From Anaspis maculata (lineage: Eukaryota > Arthropoda > Insecta > Coleoptera > Scraptiidae): 64,000 nucleotides of DNA. The notes under the pieces were generated by a model. It was not told the DNA's origin. It did not search any database and saw only the letters and a program-made list of their open reading frames with translations. Both the position numbers and the translations under genes were made by a program. This document shows, piece by piece, positions 53,201 to 64,000 of this stretch. The stretch covers positions 22,832,635 to 22,896,634 of the forward strand of contig OX421967.1 in assembly GCA_949128115.1 (NCBI GenBank), given 5' to 3'. Numbering within the stretch: position 1 is the first letter of the stretch; every line of letters begins with the position of its first letter.

Positions 53201-56200
53201 GTAAAAAAAAAGACAACGTTCATGTCCCGAACACAAAGGTAGCTACGGCGAGTTTATTAGAATGAAAAATGCGGATCTCCAGCTGAAGTCCAAGCAGAAA
53301 ATCTTTAGAAAAAAGCGAGGAAAAAAGGTAGGTGGTGGTTGACTCTGCACGGCCAGCCCGAGGTGATTTTTTCTTGGCTGGTCTAGGGGTTGTGCGTTTC
53401 CCTCCGTGCGGATGTGACAGTTTGTTGCTCTTCCTTGGGCGGAAGCTATGGATGATTTAGAGAAAGGTCTGCGACGACGCTGGTCACCAACATGGGGCCC
53501 AATAAAGAGCCTACGGGGTCCCGAGGGTTCACAGGAACAAAAGTTTGCTTGTAGTGGACTGCACAAGACAGCAAAGTGACAGTTTTGACGTGCCACCAAT
53601 TGACGTAACAGACGCCGCTGCCTGCGGCAACTTACACCTCTTCTGACAATTAATTCCCTAAAACTTCCTCGACGAAACGGCCATTTTCCCCAATAAGGTC
53701 AATCGCCTATAGCAGCAGCAATTTTAAATTAACTTATTTATCAAGTGGGGAAAGTCACTGCAGCCAACGAAACCATTTTCGACGGACAAAGCATTTTTCA
53801 TGTGTGGAAGTTAATTTTAATATACGTAGGCTCAGCCACCACCGCATGTGGCATGCCCTTAGACACCACTGTGACAGGTTGCCGTCTAGTTGTCAGTGAA
53901 AAGGTGAAAACTCACTTGAACTTGGTTTTCCACCGCATAAAACACAGTCAAGTGAAACTAGAAACACGGTAACACCTACAAGATACAAAACAGGTTATTG
54001 ATGGTTTTTTGACTTTTTTCCTTCTTTGGGTAGTGTTGATATCGGTCAGAAATGAAACGTCGTGTGTCAATATCATGACCTCGATGAACCAATGTTGTGC
54101 ATGACGTCACGGTAGAAAAAGACAACGAAAATTTGGAAACCCTTATTATTTGGGTGATATTTCGTCAAATCGGCCAGAACTCATGTAAGCATGTGGCTCA
54201 TGTAAGCTTGGTGGCACTACAGGCGCTCTGCACATTTTGAATATCCCGCCCATTTCAGCACCCTCATGCGGCAGTTGCGAGCATATGTGTAAGGAAAATT
54301 GTCAATATTGAAGTTTATGAATTGTTGAAATTGACATTTGCAGGTGGTATGATTATTCAAATAGCATTGTTATGGATACAGATGCCTATACGTTTAGTGT
54401 ATCCATCAACAAACAGGAAAAAAAACAAGTTAGCTAGAATCCGATTACTTATTTCCAGGGAAATCCAGGCAACGACTACTTAATCCTACTTCTTACTTAA
54501 TCCGTAAGATCTCAAATTCTTTCATTATCTTTACCTGTAATCTTTACAGCAACCATTATCTAGGATTTCTATTGCCTTATTGACGATATAGAATTGATCA
54601 AAAGATATGTGTTCATATCTTTAGTGAACCTAGTAAGGCTCTGTTGGATACTTAGGAGAACTAACGATTTGTTAAGCCTCGAAGGACCTTGAAACGATTA
54701 AAAAAACAAATTCGCAGAGGTTTGTACAATTAGCAAAAAAAACTTGGTTGTAAGACCAGTAAGTAGCTCTAGCAGTCTAGCAGAAATCAAAAGTGAGGTT
54801 AAGAATACCCAAGCAGTCGGTCAAGTGCGCGTCAAACAACACCGCCAGGTGGCGTCAAGAGCAAACGCGCGCTAAATTTAAACGGCAAATTAGCTTCAAA
54901 GTGACATTAACACAGACACACATTAGGTATATTGAAAAAAAAAAACAGCGAAACACGATACGTACAAAAAAATTATGGCACAAGGCAAAGTGTCGATAAT
55001 ATTCCCAAGTTCACGCGAACCGTAATTTGGCAACTGCACAAAATCAGTGGAACCATTCAGGATTAATGCTCGCGTAGTAAATTTACACTTTTTTCTCCTC
55101 CTCCTCCTCCTTCACCGCCTCCTGCACCACATGCCGTTTATTATCTCTGGTCGATAATCGATACTTTTTTTCGTAGATAGATCGTACCACCCTGTACATT
55201 ACAGCGTGACGCAGCGTGCACACACACCACATGCCCATAATTACGTCACATGTGAATCGAAAGAAAAAAATCAAGTTCGCACCTCTTCTATTTTAAGATC
55301 GACAACTTTACGACCCCTCTTAGGATTTCAGTAAACATACCAACCAAAAACAAAAAAAAAAAAAGGTCACAACAGATTGTTGTTCGGCAGATAAGTGCGT
55401 TGTTGCGTGTGTGTGCGCGCGGCAAAAATGCGCTGATACGGCTTAAAAGTTTGGGAAACAAAACAAAAAAATCAGTGTACCTTGGTTTTTGAAAAAAAGA
55501 TGCCAAAGCTTCCGAAAAAACTGGAAAAAAGCCAATTTGCACGCCTGATTAATCCATAACGTCACGTTAACCGACACGATTTTTTTCAAAATTCCCAAAA
55601 ACACACACCGATAGGTAAAGTGTAGTACGAAAATGCTGCTGGCGCCGCGCACCACCGATTTTCCGTCGACCGCGCTTCTATTACTGAGCGCTACTGGCAT
55701 TATAGTAGCGAACTTGGCTTTTACTACTATTATTATTATTATTATTATGAGCTTGAGCAGAGAGCATACACATATACACAAACACACACACATACACATA
55801 CGAGTTTCTTGATATAGAGTATGTACTATATTTTTCCAGACAACACACGAATACATACAGCAAGTACCTAGAGTGTGAAGTTTTATTTTCCATTAAATTG
55901 CGACACACACAATGCATGCAGGTATTGAGTTTCAACGAAGCACACTCAATACTCTTAACTGACAAAAGCAAAAGTGCGAAGAGATAATTCGCTAAATGGA
56001 AATATTGTAATCATTTTATGAAGTGTGTGTTGGTGTGTGTGTTTATGCGAGCACCAGGGAGTGAGAGGCGATAATAAATTTATGCAATACTCAACCGTTT
56101 AGGTGTCGGTGGCAGGAGGGAACACTGGGACTCGGTTCCAGCTTAACCATGCACAGTAATGGGACAACGAACGTGGAAATTATTCATCAAAACATGTTCG

Positions 56201-57316
56201 AAATATACGAAATGTTCACACAAAAACACGCACGACACAAAGTGCACAAGAAACCGGGAAAACACCAGGTGCCAGGTGGAGTGAAAGCCCGCGAGTTTTC
56301 CGTCTCGAGGTGTTGTGGATGTTGTCAAAAATTCGGGAAGAGCTGACAGTTGCAGTGGCATCTGAATGACAAGCATCAGCGTGGATTCTGATTTTTATTT
56401 TGAGAAGGCGCCGGGCGCCAGAATTTTACCAAAAAGTCGTGCCAACTCTAAAAACAATGCGCAACTATTATTGTGGATTCATCCGGCTTTGTCGCGTGTT
56501 AAGCCGCGTTCACGTCCTTTGCGCACTTGCATGCGTGTGTGTGGACCGCTTTAGAGACAACCCTGTTGTGAATTCCAGATCGATGCCAGTTTGCTTCCAC
56601 TGGGATTCCCATGGGCGATTGAATTTTAGATCGCAGCACCATAGTGGCCAATTACGGAACTATCCTAAACAACTTTACAGATTTGACAATTTGACAATGG
56701 GATGTTTTCAGCGTAGTTGAAGAAACTATGCTAGATGTCACTAGGGGTTCGCAAGGGGCTTGGGGACATTTGTGCTCTCTATGTTGACAACTCAACCGAC
56801 TGGTTATTGTAACCCAAAAAATTGAGCGACGTTTCTGAAAAGTGTCAAAGTCTGAAGTGTTGAGTTTCGCTGGCCATTCTTTGTTCGTTGAACACTAACA
56901 ACGAACGTGAACTGCAGCAAAACCATACCTTTCCATGATCAAGGTATAGAAAGAAGTGGAAGTGACGCTATTTAATTTTGAATATAACACCTCGCCGTAA
57001 TGCTTATCTGAAGATGCTCAACAGACTTAACACCAGAGGCGATTTGGGCTAGCGCGCTTCACCTGCAAGAGGCGCTGGCGTCGCAATTCTCCCTAGACTC
57101 GAACGATTAAATACAGTGTAGAAACTGTTAGACTCAAATTTTGTACGGTGGATGTCGCTGGTAAAATAGGCTCTAGTGTACAAAATACTCTGATGTATTG
57201 CTGGTAGCGGATACGCTTTTTGTACGCGATTCAATAGAATGTCATTGTGACACTTCGCGGTCCTCGACAGTCACCACTGAAAAAATGGGCAATGAATCTA
57301 GACCGCCCCCATCCCA
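50201..57316. other. Upstream non-coding stretch, low-copy, with simple repeats
   Basis: No protein-coding exon is supported on either strand and no large inverted repeat was seen. Simple-sequence tracts occur at 55087-55112 (CTC repeats), 55727-55748 and 55767-55801. The missing first exon(s) and promoter of Wnk might lie here or beyond the window, but I cannot point to a start codon with a fitting phase-1 donor. Confidence 0.4.
55727..55748. repeat. ATT microsatellite followed by a CA-rich tract
   Basis: About seven TAT/ATT units; from 55767 to 55801 follows an imperfect CA/CATA repeat. Confidence 0.9.
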
Positions 57317-58580
57317 GTGCCTCAGAAAGAAACGAAACCTGAATTAAAAAATAGACTTCACCATTTGGCGGCGAAACAGTGTTTGCAAGAAAAAGGAGTG
57401 TGTTATTGCAGTTCGCACTGTAAGTACCATATGACTCATTTTCTTAGAAGAAAAAATAGAGATCGAGAAATTTTCAACGAGAATCTCATATCGAAAGTGG
57501 AATCGTTTGTTCACAGGTCAAAGTCACATCCAAGATTTTCAACGGAATGCAAAGAAAGCTATCTACACAACAGCGAAGAAGTTCCCTTACATGTTTACGG
57601 AGACCATGAGAAACGTGACCCTTTGGTTTGCATCAGTACAGTTGAGGATGTTTCTGAATCCAAAAAACTAGAGATCAAAACTTTAGGCCTTTACAACCAC
57701 ATAATTATATGGTGAGGTATAGTTATATTTTTGTCACTTCCACTCATAGTATCTAGTAAAAATACTATTCAAATCGGTTAGGATCTGAAAAATTACTTTT
57801 ACAGGTGGTCAACTCAACAGAGGTTAAAATAGAAGCGAATACAAAGGATCAATTCGGATGTGATTTGTAGGTACAAGACGGAGAGGGCAGACAGACTTAC
57901 TGCTTCAAATTTTGGGGTCGTCATAAAATGCAGAAAGACAACCTCTTGCCATGGTCTCGAAAAAACAATATTGTATCCCACCCCATTTACCAGTAATGAG
58001 ACTGAATTTGGGAAGAGGATATTAGGCTCGATATTTGTTTACATGAAGCATGTTTGTCTGGCAGCAACACCTGATGGTAAAAACAACTTACCTAACCTAT
58101 TCAACTGTGATGAACTTGTACTCAATGGAACAAAATGTTTTCAGGTTTGATAAATGGGGATGAAATTGTTGAAGTGAAATGTTTATATTTTCTACACAAA
58201 TCTGGTCAAAAATCTAAGAGAAGCTGTGGAGAACACGGAGAAACAACCTCTGTTTAGAGATATTCGAGAGAAATATATCTGGCTGAAACGACAGCAATAC
58301 TATTATTTTCAAGTCCAAGGGCAGTTGAATATCGCAGAAAAGAAAAAGTGTTATTTTATGGTATTTGTTTTCGGAACAAGAATTTTTCATATTGAGGGAT
58401 GAATAGTTTTCAGAGGCGAAAATGCTACCAGTATTACTAAAGTTTTATTATAATTGTATTTTGGAAGAAATAGTTAGGAAGAGAATCCCAAATAATAAAA
58501 AATGCTTTGATCCGGAAGCCACCATAGTCGCACAAGATCGGCAAAGGGTCAAAAACGAAAGACGTTCAGATTTGTTGTAA
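57317..58580 (+). pseudogene. Decayed transposon-type gene with a YqaJ-like nuclease domain
   Basis: Three plus-strand segments fit one protein. 57317-57714 encodes an upstream region with CLQEKGVCYCSSHCKYHMTH (Cys/His pattern). A possible GT-AG intron follows (about 57712-57811). From 57880 the YqaJ-like domain reads ADRLTASNFGVVIKCRKTTS, then NGDEIVEVKC near 58150 and YYYFQVQGQLNIAEKKKCYF near 58300; the family patterns are RLTASxFG, VEVKCP and YYxQVQGQL. The C-terminal part (PVLLKFYYNCILEEIV near 58430) ends at TAA 58578-58580. A stop at 57867-57869 before the domain and at least two frameshifts between 58150 and 58430 disrupt it. YqaJ-like proteins accompany some eukaryotic DNA transposons (ISL2EU-type). 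The DGLIG-type acidic motif is degraded (ATPDGKNN). Confidence 0.8.
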
Positions 58581-60662
58581 TTGTTGTGAATAAAAAATCT
58601 TTTTTATTGTCAATAAGAGGATAATTTATTGAGTCGTATATGATGAAAGTAATAAGTATTTCCTCCTCGATTTCCTTCTACTATACAGTTGATTTTATGC
58701 TCGATCAATTATTGCAAGTGAGATACATTATGAATGCATTCCAAGTAACAGCCCAGATCCTGCAGTACCTACTCCAAGTAGCTCCGGGCTACTCCAAACA
58801 AATCTATATCATAAGAATCCTAAAAGGGCGCTCTATGAAATCACGCAACGCAACCGCAACGCAGAGCGCAACTTTTCTGATTGGCTTCTGGCTCGCAAGC
58901 TTTTCGCGTCGTTGCGATAGTTTTGCGAATACCTTGCGAGCCAATCAGAAACGTTGCGCTCTGCGTTGCGATTGCTGCGAATTTTCATAGAGCGGGCATA
59001 AGATATTGAATCATCTGCCCCCAGGCTTCCAGCTCCTGCCTGGAAAATGCCGTCTAGGCAACCAGTAATACACTACATAAGGTAGTGCCATCTTGGCAAA
59101 ATTCACCTCAACTGATTATTCCCGCCTCTGCATTTTCAAGTAGGTGAATCGGGTGGTTGACATCTAGGACAAGTCAAAATTATTCTGTCAGGTCCAAATT
59201 TTGTCGGTACAAATAAAGCGAACGAAAAGCAGACTATGAATTTCATTATTCGGAATCCCTTTGTTGACCTCTAACCTACAGCTTGGGGTGAGTTACTAAC
59301 AAATTCAAATTTTCCGATTTCAAGATTTTTTTGTAATTTATACGCATAGCTTTCACCTTTCTAGATAGTTTCAGGTTCTACAGTGAACCTTTCTCTATAA
59401 TATGCGCTATTTCCTTTTTGGGAATCCTTCGTAGTTCTTTTGATTTGTACCGACAAAAAAAGCTCTACAAACCGTTGTCAAGTACACGTTTCCGCCTCTG
59501 ATCTTAAGTTTGGGTATTATGGTCCTGGTCTCCTCCTGATTCCTGCTTTGTGTGAAAGAGAAGGCGACATGAGGATAATATGTAAAATCAGTCACACACT
59601 AAATTAATGAAGTTATTGGACTGAGTCTTCTGAAGGCACCCGGGCGAAATCCACTCACGACTCTGTTGCTTTAGCAGTGCTCCGAGCGTAGTTCTTGATG
59701 GAAATGCCTCAAGAAAATTTCCAAAACGACTCTACACCGCTCTGCAAACGGGAATGAATATTAAAACCGGGCGACTATAAACAACGACGACCCCAAATGT
59801 TTACTTGAAAATATAAAACGCCGTATGCTCTCCAAACAATTTTATTTAGTCTAGATCTATGCGGAATTATGTGTGCGGAATTCGCCAGGGGGTTCATGCT
59901 TTCTATTTCGTGGGTATTCGCAAAAAGAAAATGACTAATTTGATAAACCACTGTGTAGGTAATGCTTTCGGATGTTTACTCAGCACGGGAGTTCTGATAA
60001 AAATTAGGTTGACATTTCTCCGAATAACATCTAGAATTTTCGAGATTTTCCTCACATTTCCCGAGCCCCAAGCTCATCAGAAGAGACGAATAAAACGAAA
60101 GAAATTCGGTTTTTTATTGGCATTCAATAAGTATCCTTTTTCGACACCATTGGAGGTCAGTTTATCAATGCAAAATTACTTTATGACAGTAGTCAGAGCC
60201 CATTTTTATCTATGTAACTCAACACTCAGTTTAATATTAGTCTGGGCATTATAAACTGACCTTAGGTCGATTCAAAATTTCCTGATTCACAGAGAGATTG
60301 ATTGACAAGAAAGTCAACCACAAGAGGTTCTCTGATTCGGAATGAGCTACGTCAATAATTTGACTCACTCGAGCTTCGTTTCCTTATCCAAGCAGGAAAA
60401 TGACGAACTTTATGCCCAAATTTCGGAACACTCAACATCGTGATTGTTTTCCATAAACAGTATACCGTAACTGGTCGCAACACAGACGTAAAGTGAAAAT
60501 GCTGTCTCCCTACGATTTTTTGTTTACTATAATCACATTGAAAATCAATTATGTACAGGTGATCCACCGAGTCCCCCCCCCCTGTTAGAATTTTTCGTGT
60601 TGGAATAAATTGGTCAACCATTTCTCCCGTAGAATTCAAATTCGGGCATTAATTTTTTTATA
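58581..60662. other. Upstream non-coding stretch with one hairpin element
   Basis: Apart from the hairpin at 58826-58996 no feature is supported. A short inverted pair (ATTTTGTCGGTACAAAT near 59202 and TTTGTACCGACAAAA near 59444) suggests another decayed element. Open frames do not resemble known families. Confidence 0.4.
58826..58996. mobile_element. Hairpin (MITE-like) element
   Basis: GGGCGCTCTATGAAAT on the left and ATTTTCATAGAGCGGG on the right; the arms continue through CGCAACGCAGAGCGCAAC and its complement and CTGATTGGCTTCTGGCTCGC with GCGAGCCAATCAG. Confidence 0.85.
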
Positions 60663-62848
60663 TAGTCAGGGAGCAAGGCCCTTCTACGACGCTTTTAAAA
60701 ATAAAAACTTAGCACTTTTTAGGTTCACGGTTAAAAAAATACACATCATATCCAGAATCTCATTGCGCATCTGACCTCGCTAAGGATTTCGTTCGCGCGG
60801 ATTGCAAAATAGTCGAAAAAAATTCTTTTGCCGAAGAACTTGAGTTATCGAATTTCTAATAATTTTCAGTTCACATCGTGATTGTCGGCGGATTTTTGGA
60901 ATTTTTTCAATATTTCTTCTACCGATTGAAAGCTTGACATAAGCAGATTATGGATGGCTCACAATAAAACTGATCTGGTGAGTGGCAAGTCCACAAAAAA
61001 TTGTTAAAACAAGACATGCATTGAAAACGTAGTCCAAATTTCGTCATCGAAGTACTTTTTTTATTATTGAAGATAGATGGGTAATTATGTGAGACAAAAT
61101 GTGTAGAACAGAACGAAGACATTTTTAAAGAAAATACGCAATGAATCGGACCAATGGTTCAGCAGATATGATTTTTCAAAGTGAAGCGCGGGAAGCGGTT
61201 TCGTCCGACAGGCGCGTGGCGCCTATATTGAGCGGCAAATTCGCACGGCACGGGGAGATCGTTATAGCCTGAAACGATGAAAATTATGTCTACTGGCATA
61301 CAGAACTGTACGAGTGATACATCAAATTTTTCGTCTTGAAGTATTGAATACCAATCTGAAAGAAACGACATTGGTCGTTGGTCAAGACAAAAGTTACAGA
61401 TCGAGAAACAAGCGAGGTAACAAGCGGTTCGTTTATTTTCGAAAAGTGGAAACCACAAGACGTTTAGAAGCAAAATATGAATTCGCCAAATCTTCGTTGC
61501 TACATTTTTACCAAATATTTGTCCAATATTATTGAATTTATAAGTTGGATCAAAGTTGAAGGGGCTTAATTCCTATCCTGCTGCTGTTGTCTGTTTTGGA
61601 GTATTTTGTCCTTTACCAATGGTAGGTATACAAAAAGAGCTTCAGAAAGCTTCTGATGGAGAAGATCTCAATTTCACAAAAACAACCCATCAAAATTCAC
61701 ATTGCAAAGATGATGAAGATGTGATTATAAATATGAATACACCAGTTCAACACCTATGCTTCTTGTGGCGTTACACATCTTCGACAATTAGGTAGGTTTG
61801 TGTCAAAGATGTTAATTGTAGTGGAGTGTTATTTGGTGATTATGAATTATGATTATTATAATAAAGTTTCAATTGAAACTTGAATAGTTACTTATTTAAT
61901 GAAGGATTGAAGGCGCATCTACATTTCACAAGTTGAGGTAGGTACGCATGCCGTGTGGTGGATTTCTTTTTCTGTCCCGTTTTGATTGGGAGTATTGGGA
62001 CAAACTTGGCATCGTCTCTTGTATGTCGTTGGAAATAGACAAATAGACAAGAGGAGCGGAATGAAAAATCCTTCAACTTTTCAAAAATAAACGAACCGCT
62101 TGTTTCTCGATCTATAACTTTTGTCTTGACCAACGACCAATGTCGTTTCTTTCAGATTGGTATTCAATACTTCAAGACGAAAAATTTGATGTATCACTCG
62201 TACAGTTCTGTATGCCAGTAGACATAATTTTCATCGTTTTAGGCTATAACGATCCCCCCGTGCCGTGCGAATTTGCCGCTCAATATAGGCACCAGGCGCC
62301 TGTCGGACGAAACCGCTTCCCGCGCTTCACTTTGAAAAATCATATCTGCTGAACCATTGGTCCGATTCTTTGCGTACTTTCTTTTAAAATGTCTTCATTC
62401 TGTTCTACGCATTTTGTCTCACATAATCACCCATCTATCTTCAATAATAAAAAAAGTACTTCAATGACGAAATTTGGACTACGTTTTCAATGCATGTCTT
62501 GTTTTAACAATTTTTTGTGGACTCGCTACTCACCAGATCAGTTTTATTGTGAGCCATCCATAATCTGCTTATGTCAAGCTTTCAATCGGTAGAAGAAATA
62601 TTGAAAAAATTTCAAAAATTCGCCGACAATCACGATGTGAGCTGAAAATTATTAGAAATTCGATAGCTCAAGTTCTTCGGCAAAAGAATTTTTTTCGACT
62701 ATTTTGCAATCCGCGCGAACGAAATCCTTAGCGAGGTCAGATGCGCAATGAGATTCTGGATATGATGTGTATTTTTTTAACCGTGAACCTAAAAAGTGCT
62801 AAGTTTTTATTTTTAGAAGCGTCGTAGAAGGGCCCTGCTCCCTGACTA
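60663..62848. mobile_element. 2.2-kb palindromic TAG...CTA element with ATA target duplication
   Basis: Left end TAGTCAGGGAGCAAGGCC and right end GGCCCTGCTCCCTGACTA, flanked by ATA (60660-60662 and 62849-62851). Arms of about 770 bases are very similar (TTTCGTCATCGAAGTAC near 61038 against its complement near 62460; CGCACGGCACGGGGAGATCG near 61241 against 62260). The loop (~61450-62070) is single-copy and carries open frames on both strands (61556-61795 plus; 61888-62133 minus) that I do not recognise. Confidence 0.88.
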
Positions 62849-63199
62849 ATATCTCATAGTATACCTACAGGTGTTTCAAAAAAAAAAATTCAAACACCTT
62901 GTATCTAAATATTGGAAACGATGCGGCTTTATCTTTTGAGTCCAGATACATAATTTGATATTTGAATAAGATCATAGGGTGTTCATTTTCACACTTCCCC
63001 CCGCCAGATTTCTCCCCGCCGAACTTTTTTCAAGAAAAACACCGGAACAGGTCGATTTTTATTTTAAGGGGGACATCTAAGACACGTATTGCCGAGTTCT
63101 CATCGATGAAAATCGATCCATTCCGGCGTTTCTCTTGAAAAAAATTTGGCGGGAAGAAATCTGGGGTGAGAAGTGTAAAAGGAGTGACGGAAAAAAGAA

Positions 63200-63430
63200 C
63201 AAAAAACAAAAGGCCGAAAACAAAACATCGAATGCATAAGGTCGAAAAAGAAAAGGTCGAATTCACAATATATCGAAAGTGATGATGATCGAAATACATA
63301 TGGTCGAAAATACATAATATCGAATAACAGAATGTCGAAAAACAAAAGGTCGAAAAACAATTGGTCGAAGAACAATTGGTCGAAAAACAATTGGTCGAAA
63401 AACAAAACGTCGAAAAGCAATAGATCGAGA
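63200..63430. repeat. GTCGAAAA minisatellite, ~15-base unit
   Basis: Successive imperfect units of the form GGTCGAAAAACAATT; the most regular part is 63330-63420 with a 15-base spacing between TCGAA cores. Earlier units (63200-63330) vary in spacing, keeping the TCGAA core after AT/GG. Reverse-frame reading gives a FFDQL repeat, which is an artefact of the array. Confidence 0.88.
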
Positions 63431-63594
63431 AAAAAAAATCGAAAAGAAAAGGTCTAAAAAGAAAAACCGTGAAAATCGAAATTGAGCAATAGGTGTATGT
63501 ACAATTGTTGTAAAGACAAATGATTTGAGAGTTTGGGACGGGAGAAGAGAAGCACTGGGTCAAAAATCAACTAGCCCAAATTTATATCTGTAGA

Positions 63595-64000
63595 AAAACC
63601 TAATCAGGCCTTGAAAAAAAAAATACTGAACCTGACAAGGTCTGTGTAGTGTGTGCACCGATTTATGAGTATAGGTCAATTTTGCGTCAAAAAACCGAAT
63701 AAGGTCTGCAAAAAATTACTGAACCTGACGAGGTCCATGTACACAGGTTTATAAGTCCAAGTTAATTTTGCGTCGAAAAACAGAATCAGGTCTTCAAAAA
63801 AAAAATTCACTAGACCTGACGAGGTCCATGTGCACAGCTTCACGTTTCAGAGTGAATTTTGCGTCAAAAAACCAAATCAGGTCTTCAAAAAAAAACTACT
63901 AGACCTGACGAGGTCTATGTACACCGCTTTATGTGTCCAACTTGATTTTGCATCGAAAAACCAAATCAGGTCTTCAAAACAAAATATACTAATTAATGTT
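63595..64000. repeat. ~89-base satellite-like tandem array, running off the right edge
   Basis: At least four imperfect units, each with TTTTGCGTCRAAAAAC, ATCAGGTCTTCAAAA and GACCTGACGAGGTC in the same order. AGGTCT cores lie near 63702, 63788, 63879 and 63968. The array continues beyond the window. Confidence 0.9.

Noticed and set aside
57317..58580. YqaJ-like sequence as evidence of phage or bacterial contamination
   Set aside because: It sits in continuous AT-rich animal DNA with a possible GT-AG intron and frameshifts; eukaryotic transposon-borne copies of this domain are known.
63030..63563. Minus-strand FFDQL-repeat protein
   Set aside because: The repeat is the translation of the 15-base GTCGAAAA minisatellite; frame and content follow from the array.
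63200..64000. CRISPR-like array
   Set aside because: Units are head-to-tail without unique spacers, in an intron-containing animal genome; these are mini- and satellite repeats.

Overview
This is a window of animal, most probably insect, genomic DNA. It is AT-rich and full of introns and short inverted-repeat transposons, and it holds one recognisable host gene. That gene is a WNK (With-No-lysine [K]) serine/threonine kinase, the Wnk orthologue, on the minus strand. Eleven consecutive internal coding exons can be placed between 47938 and 735, with matching splice phases at all ten junctions (about 2,660 codons visible). Both ends are missing: the most 5' exon seen begins inside a codon after a splice acceptor, and the most 3' exon ends at a splice donor 735 bases from the window edge.

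Protein layout, N to C: a low-complexity leader (His, Pro, Ser and Gly runs; 47216-47938); a kinase domain split by a 59-base intron in the activation loop (40145-41067 and 39921-40085); the end of the kinase domain, an autoinhibitory PF2-like domain and a coiled coil at the start of a very large exon (24773-27340); a long Gln/Pro/Tyr/Asn-rich tail; a second PF2-like segment (20239-20985); a conserved Ser/Thr-rich exon (18640-18870); an exon with an RFxV-type docking motif (12230-12682); a second huge Gln-rich exon (5959-7427); and three small or medium exons (2900-3014, 2463-2567, 735-1220), the last ending in another RF-x-(V) motif. WNKs phosphorylate the SPAK/OSR1 (fly Fray) kinases, which control cation-chloride cotransporters. 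The DLGLATL chloride-pocket sequence and the activation-loop serines are present.

The introns and the 16 kb upstream are mostly transposon-derived. Many elements are nearly complete palindromes of 1.4-3.7 kb, from several unrelated terminal-repeat families whose flanking duplications can be read directly. They include a TAG...CTA set with 3-base duplications (8143-11066, 17583-18401, 35270-36710, 60663-62848), a CACGG palindrome with a CTGT duplication (13395-14896), CAGGGTG elements at TA (3684-5060, 15778-17580), a TTAA-flanked element (32047-35103) and an AGCTT-flanked element (35112-38836). They are nested and stacked tightly enough to give insertion order. A tRNA-derived SINE sits in one arm of a palindrome whose other arm keeps the empty site.

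Decayed protein-coding remnants are two LINE reverse transcriptase fragments, a mariner/Tc1-like transposase C-terminus, and a YqaJ-like nuclease gene (57317-58580). The right edge holds a GTCGAAAA minisatellite and an ~89-base satellite array. I found no rRNA, intact tRNA, CRISPR or bacterial-type feature. The first exon and promoter of Wnk were not found.
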